Below, in pieces: positions 8,661 to 16,919 of a stretch of DNA of 64,000 nt (positions are counted from its first letter, which is position 1; every line of letters begins with the position of its first letter). Position numbers and translations under genes: made by a program. The stretch is from Castellaniella sp034675905 (GTDB lineage: Bacteria; Pseudomonadota; Gammaproteobacteria; Burkholderiales; Burkholderiaceae_B): assembly GCF_034675905.1 (NCBI RefSeq), contig NZ_JAUCCV010000001.1:62001-126000 (forward strand). The letters run 5' to 3'. The notes beneath the pieces were generated by a model. It had not been told where the DNA came from. It saw only the letters and a program-made list of their open reading frames with translations, and did not search any database.

Positions 8661-10097
8661 TCAGAAATTGCCCGACCCCAGGGCGGCATCCAGCTGCTGC
8701 ATGAACGCGGCCGGCGTCATGGACCGGTCATTGACCGTCACCTGCCCATCGGCGTAGGACATGTCCGCCTGCAGTCGGCCATCCTGTTCACGCACCAGTT
8801 CCGCCCGCGTCAAGCGTCCGGCATACTGATCGAACAGCATGCTGACCAGGGCCGTCATCATGTCCGCGTCGCCGCCCGCCTGGCTGCGACGCAGGACATC
8901 GAGCAACATCGGCTTGGACACCCCGGCGTGGACGGCGACCTTGGCGATTCCCCGCTCGAGCAAAGCGCCCAGATCCTGGGGCGCATCATCCGGCGCCGGC
9001 CGAAACTGCACCTGGGCCTGCAGATCGGTCTTGCCGCTGGGCGTCGTCCAGCTCAGGGTATCCAACGACAGGCGGGGAGACGAGGCCAGCAACGGGATCG
9101 CCAGTGCACGCAACTGCTGCTCGTCCTGGGCGGACAGCGGCGAGGCATCATCATCCTGATTGGCCTGCATCCGATCCAGGGCCATCACCATCGCCTGAAA
9201 AGACGGAACATCCAGCTGCTCGATCGAGGCCTCGAGCTGGATGGCGCCCATATCCTGTTCCCCGGCCTGCAGCTGGCCCAGATCGTAGCGGATCCGGCTA
9301 TCCATCAGGCTGCCGGTACGCGCGGTATCCACCTGCATGGATGGCTGCTTGAAGCGGACGTCGGGCGCCCCCTCGCTGACGATCTGGAACTGTGTCAGCT
9401 GCAACTGCTGATGCGACTGCAAATCGACGTCGCCGCTGCGCGTGGTCAGGTTATCGTATTGCAGGCCTTCAAGCCGGACGGTGGCCGGCAGATCGGTATC
9501 CCGGACCAGCAGAGACTGCGCCTGAGCCGCCACGGTCAATTGCCGCGTCTGAGGCTGATACGTCAGCTGGATCTCACCGCCGCTGAAATCCAACCCTTGA
9601 TCGGGGGTGCGCACCGGCGCCAGCGTCACGGTCGATGCCACGCCGCCGTCGAAACCAACCAAAGAATCCGCCTGCCAGGGCGCAGCCGCGCCATCGCCCA
9701 TCGCGTCAAACCAGGGCTGCCACAGCCCGTCAGGCAAGGGCTGCATCCGGCTATAGGCGGCCAGTGCTTGCCAATGGCCGTTGCCCACCGCCGCCAGAGG
9801 CCAGGGGCCATGCTGCAGATCGTCCTGCAACGTCAAGGCCTGGGCTGTTCCCTGCTCGTCACGAAATTCGAACACATACCGGACCTGCGAGGAGAAAATC
9901 CCGCGCTGGTAGCCGTCCAATCGCAGGGTCGGCGGGGCTTCGTCAGAGGCCCACTGCGTCTTGATTTCCTGATTGGCTTGCGCCACCCAGGATTCGATGG
10001 TCTGCTGGGCCGTCCGGCCCGCATACCAGGATGCGGCGCCATAGGCCAGCACCAGAACAGCCGCCGCACCAGCGGCTATTTTCAAACGTCGACTCAT
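8661..10097 (-). CDS. DUF945 (YdgA-like) envelope protein
   Basis: 478-residue protein with one N-terminal hydrophobic segment (about residues 5-22) and a long, mostly beta-rich polar remainder, matching the DUF945/YdgA family of proteobacterial inner-membrane-anchored periplasmic proteins. Function of the family is poorly known. Near the start is the family-like DGYQRGIFSSQVRY stretch. Its ATG overlaps the stop of the upstream dehydrogenase gene by 4 nt (ATGA), so the two are translationally coupled. It ends 11 bp before the HIT gene. Confidence 0.85.
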   Translation of the reverse strand: MSRRLKIAAGAAAVLVLAYGAASWYAGRTAQQTIESWVAQANQEIKTQWASDEAPPTLRLDGYQRGIFSSQVRYVFEFRDEQGTAQALTLQDDLQHGPWPLAAVGNGHWQALAAYSRMQPLPDGLWQPWFDAMGDGAAAPWQADSLVGFDGGVASTVTLAPVRTPDQGLDFSGGEIQLTYQPQTRQLTVAAQAQSLLVRDTDLPATVRLEGLQYDNLTTRSGDVDLQSHQQLQLTQFQIVSEGAPDVRFKQPSMQVDTARTGSLMDSRIRYDLGQLQAGEQDMGAIQLEASIEQLDVPSFQAMVMALDRMQANQDDDASPLSAQDEQQLRALAIPLLASSPRLSLDTLSWTTPSGKTDLQAQVQFRPAPDDAPQDLGALLERGIAKVAVHAGVSKPMLLDVLRRSQAGGDADMMTALVSMLFDQYAGRLTRAELVREQDGRLQADMSYADGQVTVNDRSMTPAAFMQQLDAALGSGNF

Positions 10098-10975
10098 GCA
10101 AGGTCTCCGGCAGGGTCATATAAACGAATCAATTGAGAGGTATCGGCCGCCCCCAGCCCCCGGCGTTCAGCCAGGCGGTAGGTTTGGCCGACGGCCGCCG
10201 CCACCGGAACGGGCGTACCCTGACGCCGCGCCAGGTCGGCGACGGTATCCAGGTCTTTCAGCATCGTTCCCAGGCTGGCCTGCGGCGGGGGGGCTGCCGC
10301 CTGCGTCATGCGCGGCACAAACATCTGCAGCAAGGTGGAATCCGCCCAACCGCCAGCCAGGGCTTGCGGCAGGCGTTCGGCATCCACCCCGGCATCCTGG
10401 GCCAGGGCCACGGCTTCGGCAATGGCTGCGATGGTCGTGGCGACGATGGTCTGGTTGCATAATTTCGCGACCTGCCCCGCTCCGACCGGCCCCATGTGCG
10501 TCACCCGCTGGGCATAGGCCTGCAGCAGCAGGGGCCTTACCTGGTCGCAGAGATCGGCTGGGCCGCCAGCCATGATGGCCAGAGTGCCGGCAGCCGCCCC
10601 GCCCGTCCCGCCGGAGACCGGGGCATCCAGCCAGACCGCGCCGTTGGTCTGGGACAACCGGGCGGCAAAATCTCGCGTCCGGTCGGGCGCAATGGACGAG
10701 TGATCGATCAGCACCGCCAGCGAGTCTGATCGGGCCAAGCCATCGGGACCGAATACAACGGCTTCGACAGCATCGGCATCAAACAGGCACAGGGCCACCC
10801 AGGCGCACCGGTCGCCCAGTTCCCGGGGAGTGGCGCAGACCTGGGCGCCATCCGCAGCCAATAGCTGCGCCGGCCCTGGGGAACGATTCCAGACACTGAC
10901 CTGATGGCCCGCCTGCAACAAACGCCGCACCATCGGCGCCCCCATGCGGCCCAGGCCGCAAAATCCGATATGCAT
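10094..10975 (-). CDS. NAD(P)-dependent beta-hydroxyacid dehydrogenase
   Basis: Member of the 3-hydroxyisobutyrate / tartronate semialdehyde reductase family (293 residues, usual length). The N-terminal Rossmann motif reads GFCGLGRMGAPM, the substrate loop DAPVSGGTGGA is intact, and the catalytic Lys sits in GAGQVAKLCNQ. Substrate cannot be assigned: 3-hydroxyisobutyrate, tartronate semialdehyde, gamma-hydroxybutyrate and others share these motifs. It lies 54 bp downstream of ispH on the same strand and overlaps the DUF945 start by 4 nt. No valine or glycolate catabolic genes adjoin it. Confidence 0.9.
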   Translation of the reverse strand: MHIGFCGLGRMGAPMVRRLLQAGHQVSVWNRSPGPAQLLAADGAQVCATPRELGDRCAWVALCLFDADAVEAVVFGPDGLARSDSLAVLIDHSSIAPDRTRDFAARLSQTNGAVWLDAPVSGGTGGAAAGTLAIMAGGPADLCDQVRPLLLQAYAQRVTHMGPVGAGQVAKLCNQTIVATTIAAIAEAVALAQDAGVDAERLPQALAGGWADSTLLQMFVPRMTQAAAPPPQASLGTMLKDLDTVADLARRQGTPVPVAAAVGQTYRLAERRGLGAADTSQLIRLYDPAGDLA

Positions 10976-11029
10976 ATCCGGTTCTCCCGCCCGGCGCCGG
11001 GCAAATGGATGGCTGATGGCGCGCGGCTC

Positions 11030-12013
11030 TCAGGCGTCCTGTTTCTTGCGCGACAGTTCGCGCGGCAGGGGGAAGGACACCTGTTCGCGCACGCCGTCCA
11101 GCGGGCGGACGTTGCCGACGCCCAATTCTTTCAGCCGCGCAATCACCTGCTGCACCAGGGCTTCGGGAGCGGATGCGCCAGCCGTCACGCCCACGCGGCG
11201 GACCTTGTGCAGCCATTCGGGCCGGACCATGTCGGGATGGTCCAGCAGGTAGGCCGTCACGCCCTTGCGTTCGGCGACCTCGCGCAGCCGGTTGGAGTTC
11301 GAACTATTGGGGCTGCCGACCACCAGCACCAAATCGCACTGCGGCGCCATGATGCGCACCGCGTCCTGGCGGTTCTGGGTGGCATAGCAGATATCGCTTT
11401 TTTTAGGTTCGGAGATGTCGGGAAAACGGGTCCGCAAGGCATCGGCCACCTGGGCGGCATCGTCGATGGACAGGGTCGTCTGCGTGACAAAGGCCAGATG
11501 ATGCGGATCGCGCACCTGCAGGGTCTGCACGTCCTGTACGGTTTCCACCAGATACATGCCGTCATCGGCCTGCCCCAGTGTGCCTTCGACTTCGGGGTGA
11601 CCCCGGTGCCCGATCATGATGACCTCGCGGCCTTCCTTGCGCATGCGGGCGACTTCGACGTGGACCTTGGTCACCAGGGGACACGTGGCGTCGAAGATGC
11701 GCTGACTGCGCTGATCGGCTTCAGTCCGCACGGCGCGCGAAACCCCGTGCGCCGAAAAAATGACGATGGCGCCGGCGGGAGCGTCTTCGAGCTGGTCGAT
11801 GAAAATGGCGCCTTTGGCACGCAGATCCTCGACCACATAGCGGTTATGGACGATCTCGTGGCGCACATAGATCGGCGCACCATGAATTTCCAGAGCGCGT
11901 TCGACGATATCGATCGCGCGATCGACCCCGGCGCAAAACCCGCGCGGCTGCGCCAGCACAACATCAGGGGCGCCGTCTGCACCGGGCGCCTCATCATCCG
12001 GGCGGGCGGTCAT
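11030..12013 (-). CDS. ispH: 4-hydroxy-3-methylbut-2-enyl diphosphate reductase
   Basis: Last enzyme of the MEP isoprenoid pathway, reducing HMBPP to IPP and DMAPP with a [4Fe-4S] cluster. The three cluster cysteines are visible in PRGFCAGVDRA, FDATCPLV and DICYATQNRQ, and the substrate-binding SSNSNRL and TAGASAPE segments are present. 327 residues; the N-terminal dozen residues are an Ala/Asp-rich extension before the conserved core. Start ATG 12013 overlaps the fkpB stop by one base (TAATG), so the pair is coupled. The fkpB-ispH order is the same as in E. coli. Confidence 0.97.
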   Translation of the reverse strand: MTARPDDEAPGADGAPDVVLAQPRGFCAGVDRAIDIVERALEIHGAPIYVRHEIVHNRYVVEDLRAKGAIFIDQLEDAPAGAIVIFSAHGVSRAVRTEADQRSQRIFDATCPLVTKVHVEVARMRKEGREVIMIGHRGHPEVEGTLGQADDGMYLVETVQDVQTLQVRDPHHLAFVTQTTLSIDDAAQVADALRTRFPDISEPKKSDICYATQNRQDAVRIMAPQCDLVLVVGSPNSSNSNRLREVAERKGVTAYLLDHPDMVRPEWLHKVRRVGVTAGASAPEALVQQVIARLKELGVGNVRPLDGVREQVSFPLPRELSRKKQDA

Positions 12014-12483
12014 TACAGCACCCCCAGAATGCGGACTTCCACCTGCAGATCGATACCGGCCAGCGGATGGTTGAAATCGAACAGGGCTGCATCATCCTTC
12101 AGGGTCTTGAGCACGCCGGAATAACGCCCGCCGTTGGGCGCGACGAATTCCACCATGTCGCCTGCCTCGAATTCGGTATCCGGCGGTGCATTGCGCACCA
12201 TTTCATCGTGCGAAATCCAGCGCAGCAGTTCGGGATTGCGGTCGCCATAGGCTTGGGCGGCTGGCAGGTCCCGGGTGAAATGCGCGCCCTCGGGCTGGTC
12301 CATCAGCAGCGATTCCAGGCCGGGAGCCCACTGGCCGATCCCCATCTGCAGGGTCGCAGGCCGATCCAGGAACGTATCGACGAACGCGGTCCCGGCGGCA
12401 GGCCCTGACAAAGGTTCGATTCGGTAGTGCAGCGTGACATAAGAGTCCGCACGGACGTGCGCGACATCAGGGGAAGAGGTCAA
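12013..12483 (-). CDS. fkpB: FKBP-type peptidyl-prolyl isomerase, SlpA type
   Basis: Proline isomerase and chaperone of the SlpA/FkpB class, 156 residues. Core pieces seen: VTLHYRI at the start of the FKBP fold, IGQWAPGLES, and the inserted-flap domain followed by FNHPLAGIDLQVEVRI. The only possible start is a TTG at 12483, because an in-frame TGA lies just upstream and no ATG or GTG falls before the conserved fold; a GGGTGA sequence about 8 nt upstream may serve as ribosome site. It is divergent from radC (51 bp apart) and coupled to ispH. Confidence 0.93.
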   Translation of the reverse strand: MTSSPDVAHVRADSYVTLHYRIEPLSGPAAGTAFVDTFLDRPATLQMGIGQWAPGLESLLMDQPEGAHFTRDLPAAQAYGDRNPELLRWISHDEMVRNAPPDTEFEAGDMVEFVAPNGGRYSGVLKTLKDDAALFDFNHPLAGIDLQVEVRILGVL

Positions 12484-12534
12484 AATGGATCACCCGTGAA
12501 AGATCAGACAAACTCTCTTATTTTAGGGCCTATC

Positions 12535-13212
12535 ATGCCACAAGACAGCCGATCCCCCTGCAGCGAACGTCCCCGCGAACGCCTGCTGCGGCATGGCGTG
12601 CAGGCGCTGACGTCGGCCGAGCTGCTGGCCGTGCTGCTGCGCACCGGCACGCGCGGGCGCAATGCCGTGGACATGGGCCGCGATCTGATCACCCATTTCG
12701 GCGGACTGCGACGCCTGCTGTCCGCCGAATCCAGCGCCTTGCTGGCCTTTCCTGGATTGGGCGCAGCCAAGACCTGCGAACTGCTGGCCGTACAGGAACT
12801 GGGGCGCCGGGCGCTGGAAGAACCCTTGCGCAACGGCAGGGCGCTGAGCCAGCCGGAACGGGTCAAGCAATTCTGCGCCATGCGCCTGGCCCACCTGCGG
12901 GTGGAACACTGCATCGCACTGTTCCTGGACACCCAGCTGCAATTGATCGATTGCGCGGAAATCGCCCGCGGCACGCTGTCGCATGCCTCCATCTATCCGC
13001 GCGAAGTCGCCCGGGCGGCGCTCAAGCACCACGCCGCCGCCCTGATCCTGGCCCATAATCACCCATCCGGCCTGGCTGAACCCAGCCCGGCGGACCTAGC
13101 CCTGACCCGGCATCTGAAACAGGCGCTGGCCCTGGTGGACGTGCGCTTGCTGGATCATCTGATCGTGGGCGCGACCGAGGTGACATCGCTGGCTGAGCGA
13201 GGCCAGGTGTGA
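12535..13212 (+). CDS. radC: RadC family JAB/MPN-domain protein
   Basis: DNA-associated protein of the UPF0758/RadC family: a short helix-hairpin-helix part (about residues 15-95, including FPGLGAAKTCELLA) followed by a JAB1/MPN metalloprotease-like domain with the metal motif HNHPSGLAEPSPAD. Biochemical role remains unsettled; the old link to recombinational repair is doubtful. 225 residues from ATG 12535, which has AGGG 8 nt upstream; the frame is open further (GTG 12496) but without conservation. Chromosomal radC next to a ribosomal L31 or L28 gene is common in Proteobacteria. Confidence 0.94.
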   Translation: MPQDSRSPCSERPRERLLRHGVQALTSAELLAVLLRTGTRGRNAVDMGRDLITHFGGLRRLLSAESSALLAFPGLGAAKTCELLAVQELGRRALEEPLRNGRALSQPERVKQFCAMRLAHLRVEHCIALFLDTQLQLIDCAEIARGTLSHASIYPREVARAALKHHAAALILAHNHPSGLAEPSPADLALTRHLKQALALVDVRLLDHLIVGATEVTSLAERGQV

Positions 13213-13318
13213 TAGAATTTACGGCTAACCTTGGATACGTTGCCAGGATTTTGATGCGGTTTGCTGAATGCTGCATCCGTCCGGCTGGCGACCCCTATTA
13301 CCACTTACGGACTTCATC

Positions 13319-13579
13319 ATGAAAGAAGGCATCCACCCCGAATACCGCGAGGTCGTGTTCCTGGACCTGCAGACCGGCAACAAATTCGTTTCGCGCTCGT
13401 CGTTGTCGGCTCGGGAAACCACCGAAATCGACGGCAAGAGCTACCCTCTGTTCAAGTGCGACGTGACCTCGGAATCGCATCCGTTCTATACTGGCGCCCA
13501 GACCCGCATCGTCGAAACGGGCCGCGTGGAAAAATTCCGCGCCCGCTTTGCCCGCACCGCCGGCACCGTCAAGAAATAA
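13319..13579 (+). CDS. rpmE2: 50S ribosomal protein L31 type B
   Basis: 86-residue ribosomal protein starting MKEGIHPEYREVVF with the type B features: no zinc CxxC pairs (one Cys only, in FKCDV) and the longer C-terminus GRVEKFRARF. Zinc-free L31 can replace the zinc form under zinc limitation in bacteria that have both; whether this genome has a second copy is not visible. It lies 106 bp after radC and is followed by a strong terminator. Confidence 0.97.
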   Translation: MKEGIHPEYREVVFLDLQTGNKFVSRSSLSARETTEIDGKSYPLFKCDVTSESHPFYTGAQTRIVETGRVEKFRARFARTAGTVKK

Positions 13580-13642
13580 GGCCCCCACGCTGCGCAGCCC
13601 TTCGGGCTGCTTGCTGCACCCCAAAGATGCACCCACCCGGAA

Positions 13643-13667
13643 AGGCAGCCGTCAGGCTGCCTTTTTC
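13643..13667 (+). terminator. Rho-independent terminator after rpmE2
   Basis: Hairpin AGGCAGCC / GGCTGCCT with a 4-nt loop followed by a T-run. A second hairpin without T-run (GCAGCCC-TTC-GGGCTGC, 13594-13610) lies just before it, making a tandem. Confidence 0.88.
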
Positions 13668-13694
13668 ATTTAACATGGGCCCTACCCCTTCCCT

Positions 13695-15461
13695 GTGACC
13701 GAGCCAGTGCGCACTGAAGATCTGCGATCCACTCCCGCCCGGCTGACCGCCACGGCGGCGGCCAAACTGCCCCGCCTGTTTCTGGTGACGGTCGGCCTGG
13801 TCTACATCCTGGCCGGCCTGTTCTACCGCGACCCCTGGAAAACCGACGACGTCGCCGGCCTGGCCACCATGCTGACCGCCCTGTCCGGCCAGGAACACGC
13901 CTGGCTGCTGCCCCAGGTGGGGCAACTGGCCCAGGCCCAGGACGGCCCGCTGGTCACCTGGGTCGGCGCTCTGTTCATCTGGGCGCTGCGCCCCGTGCTG
14001 GAAATCTTTTTCAGCCCGCTGAACTCAGCCATCATCGCGTCGCGCCTGCCCAACATCCTGTGGTTCGCCATCCTGACCAGTTCCATCTGGTACGGCACCT
14101 ACCTGCTGGGACGGCTCAAAGAAGCCCAGCCCCTGGCCCTGCCTTTCGGGGGCGAGCCCGGCGAACGCGAATACGGCCGCATGCTGGCCGACGCCGCGCT
14201 GCTGCTCATCGTCGCGACCGTCGGCATCATCTGGCGCATGCACGAAACATCGGAAGTGCCGGCGGTGATCGCCTGCCAGGCGCTGGCCTTCTATGCCGTC
14301 GCCCGGATGCTCGATCACCCGGTCTCGGGCGCGATCACCCTGGGTGTAGCGATCGGCGCAGCCTTTCTGGCCCGAGGCTGGCTGGGCTGCTTGCCTTTGA
14401 TATTCGCCACCCTGATTGTCTTTGTTCCTCGAGGGCCGCTGGCGGATACGCGCAAATGGCTGGTGATCAGCCTGCTGATCGCGGCCAGCCTGATACTACT
14501 CTGGTGGATTCCGGCCCGCGCCTTCGGCCCCTACTGGACCGCCAGCTGGTTGAGCTGGAACAGCCATGCGTTTGACTGGCCCAGCACGCGCGCCTGGCTG
14601 AACATCGTCCGCGACCTGCCCTGGTTCCTGTGGCCGACCTGGCCGCTGGCCCTACTGGCGCTGTGGCGCTGGCGCGGCTGGTTCGCCGCGCCCCATATTC
14701 TCATTCCACTGGGCTTCGCTCTGGGCGCGGCATTATTGCTGCTGGCCAGTTCCGATCCCTTCGAGCCCGAATACAGCACCCTGGCGGTTCCTTGCGCCAT
14801 CTTGGCGGCCTTCGCCCTGCCCACATTGCGGCGCGGCGTGGTCAACACCCTGGACTGGTTCGCCGTCATGTGCTTTTCCCTAACGGCAGCCACCGTCTGG
14901 CTGGGCTGGATCGCCCTGCAGACCGGCTGGCCGGCGCAGATATCAGCCAACATCGCCCGCCAGACCATGGGATTCAACATCCACATCGCCTGGCCGGCCA
15001 CGCTCATCGCCCTGCTGGGGACGGCCGCCTGGATCGCCCTGGTGCGCTGGCGCCTGCGCAGCCACCCGGCGGGGCTGTGGCGCGGCACCGCTCTGTCGGC
15101 AGGCGGCCTGCTGACCACCTGGCTGCTGCTGGCGACGCTGTGGATGCCCGCCCTGGATTACGTGCGCAGCTACCGCGACGTGTCGGCTTCTCTGGCGCAG
15201 GCGCTGGTCCGCGCACAGCAGCCGGGGGAATGCATCCGCACCCAGGGGCTGGGCAGCGGGCAGCGGGCCTCTTTCCTGGTGTTCAACCACATCCAGTTTT
15301 CCTTTGACGCCGCATGCCCGCTGCTGTTGCAGCAACTGGACCGGCGCGACCTGACCATCAACCGGGCCGTTCCCCCCGGCTACGTGATCCTCTGGGAAGG
15401 CCGGCGCGATCCGGAACGGCACGAAATGTTCCGCCTCATGCGCGCCCTGCCGGCCTCCTGA
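13695..15461 (+). CDS. GT-C type membrane glycosyltransferase-like protein
   Basis: 588-residue polytopic inner-membrane protein with about twelve hydrophobic segments and a soluble C-terminal part (about residues 485-588). The first periplasmic loop has DPWKTDDVAG with the acidic pair expected of ArnT/PMT-like GT-C glycosyltransferases that use polyprenyl-phosphate sugars. Such proteins often glycosylate lipid A or other envelope polymers; the acceptor cannot be told here. Start is GTG 13695; no ATG lies before the first membrane segment. It is followed 25 bp later by a MATE pump gene on the same strand. Confidence 0.75.
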   Translation: MTEPVRTEDLRSTPARLTATAAAKLPRLFLVTVGLVYILAGLFYRDPWKTDDVAGLATMLTALSGQEHAWLLPQVGQLAQAQDGPLVTWVGALFIWALRPVLEIFFSPLNSAIIASRLPNILWFAILTSSIWYGTYLLGRLKEAQPLALPFGGEPGEREYGRMLADAALLLIVATVGIIWRMHETSEVPAVIACQALAFYAVARMLDHPVSGAITLGVAIGAAFLARGWLGCLPLIFATLIVFVPRGPLADTRKWLVISLLIAASLILLWWIPARAFGPYWTASWLSWNSHAFDWPSTRAWLNIVRDLPWFLWPTWPLALLALWRWRGWFAAPHILIPLGFALGAALLLLASSDPFEPEYSTLAVPCAILAAFALPTLRRGVVNTLDWFAVMCFSLTAATVWLGWIALQTGWPAQISANIARQTMGFNIHIAWPATLIALLGTAAWIALVRWRLRSHPAGLWRGTALSAGGLLTTWLLLATLWMPALDYVRSYRDVSASLAQALVRAQQPGECIRTQGLGSGQRASFLVFNHIQFSFDAACPLLLQQLDRRDLTINRAVPPGYVILWEGRRDPERHEMFRLMRALPAS

Positions 15462-15486
15462 CCCCTGATTTTTCGCCACCGAAGCC

Positions 15487-16887
15487 ATGCCCCTCTCCTC
15501 TATGGCAACCGTCGCCCCGTGGCGCACCATTCTGCAACAGTCCTGGCCCATTATGGTCAGCGCCTGGGCGAGCATCATTTTCGCTGTCCTGGACACGGCC
15601 ATGGTGGGCCACACCGATGCCATCGACTTACAAGCGATGGCCTTGGGGGCGTCCATCTACATCACGGTCTTTGTCGGGCTGATGGGCGTCATCCACGCGC
15701 TCATTCCCATCATCGCCCAGCATTTCGGCGCCGGGCAGCTGGAGCAAGGGGGCCACGCCTGGGGCCAGGGCGTCTGGCTGGCGCTGGCGCTCTCCGTCCT
15801 GGGCAGCCTCAGCATGCTGTTCCCGGATGTCTGGCTGGGGCTATCCGGCAATATCGACCTCGCCGTCCGTGAACGCATCGCCGGCTACCTGCTGGCGCTG
15901 GCGCTGGCGCTGCCTTCAGTCCTGCTGTTTCGCACCATCTACGCCATGGCGACCGCCATCTCCCAGACACGCGGGGTGATGCTGATCAATCTGGGCAGTG
16001 TGGCCTTCAAGCTGCTGTTCAACACCTGGTTCATTTTCGGCGGGCTGGGCCTGGACCCGATGGGCGCGGTCGGCGCCGGCGTGGCGACCCTGGTGGTCGA
16101 CTGGATGATGCTGGCGGCGGGCGTCTGGATGATCCGGCGCCACCCCGCGTTCCTGGCGCTGCGGCCTCGCATCGGCCGCCCGCGCTGGCAGGACCAAAAG
16201 GAACTGCTGCGTCTGGGCCTGCCCATGGGCGGATCCTATCTGATCGAAGTCTGCGCCTTCAGCTTCATGGCCTTGCTGGTCGCGCGCGATGGACTCTACG
16301 CCAGCGGCGCCCAGCAGATCCTGGCCAACCTGGTGGCCCTGTGCTACATGCTGCCCATGTCGCTCAGCCTGTCGACGGCCTCACTGACCGCCCAAGCGGT
16401 CGGGGGGCATCAGATGGCCGCCGCCCGGCGCACCGGACTGCACGGCATCGCCCTGGTCGCCATCGGCGCCCTGCTGACAAATCTGATCCTGATCGTCGCC
16501 CAAGGCCCCATCGTTGCCGCCTATACGGATGAAGCCCAGGTCGCGCTGATCGCCCTGACGCTGCTGCAGATCGCCCCCTGGTTCCATTTCTGTGATGCCA
16601 TGCACTGCATCAGCGCCTATATCCTGCGAGCCTACAAGATCGCCATGGTGCCGCTGATCCTGCAGATCACGGCGCTGACGGGACTGGGCCTGGTGGGCGG
16701 CTGGTGGCTGGGCTACGGCCCCCGGGCCGGCGCCCTGGCCCCGGTGACGGAATGGTTCATGCCGGGGGCCCCCGTAGGGGTCGCCACCATGTGGATCATG
16801 GCCATGGCGGGGCTGGCGCTGACCTCGCTGCTGCTGTTTGCCTGGTATGGCCACGTGCTGCACCGCCAACACCGGGCCGGGGCCTGA
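15487..16887 (+). CDS. MATE family multidrug/Na+ antiporter
   Basis: NorM-like efflux protein, 466 residues with twelve predicted membrane segments. The N-terminal half carries the family pieces SWPIMVSAWASIIFAVLDTAMVG and IIAQHFGAGQ; the C-terminal half repeats the pattern (GLPMGGSYLIE). Drug/Na+ or H+ exchange is the known family role; the actual substrate is unknown. It lies 25 bp after the GT-C gene, possibly co-transcribed, and faces the proV gene tail-to-tail with 22 bp between stops. Confidence 0.92.
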   Translation: MPLSSMATVAPWRTILQQSWPIMVSAWASIIFAVLDTAMVGHTDAIDLQAMALGASIYITVFVGLMGVIHALIPIIAQHFGAGQLEQGGHAWGQGVWLALALSVLGSLSMLFPDVWLGLSGNIDLAVRERIAGYLLALALALPSVLLFRTIYAMATAISQTRGVMLINLGSVAFKLLFNTWFIFGGLGLDPMGAVGAGVATLVVDWMMLAAGVWMIRRHPAFLALRPRIGRPRWQDQKELLRLGLPMGGSYLIEVCAFSFMALLVARDGLYASGAQQILANLVALCYMLPMSLSLSTASLTAQAVGGHQMAAARRTGLHGIALVAIGALLTNLILIVAQGPIVAAYTDEAQVALIALTLLQIAPWFHFCDAMHCISAYILRAYKIAMVPLILQITALTGLGLVGGWWLGYGPRAGALAPVTEWFMPGAPVGVATMWIMAMAGLALTSLLLFAWYGHVLHRQHRAGA

Positions 16888-16919
16888 GCCTCTGACCCGG
16901 CCCCGGCGGCTACGCCGCC
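16876..16919. terminator. GC-rich hairpins at convergent gene ends
   Basis: Two adjacent hairpins span the junction of the MATE gene and proV: GCCGGGGCC / GGCCCCGGC (16876-16907) and GGCGGC-TAC-GCCGCC (16905-16919). Neither has a T-run. They may limit read-through in both directions; low confidence as true terminators. Confidence 0.4.
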
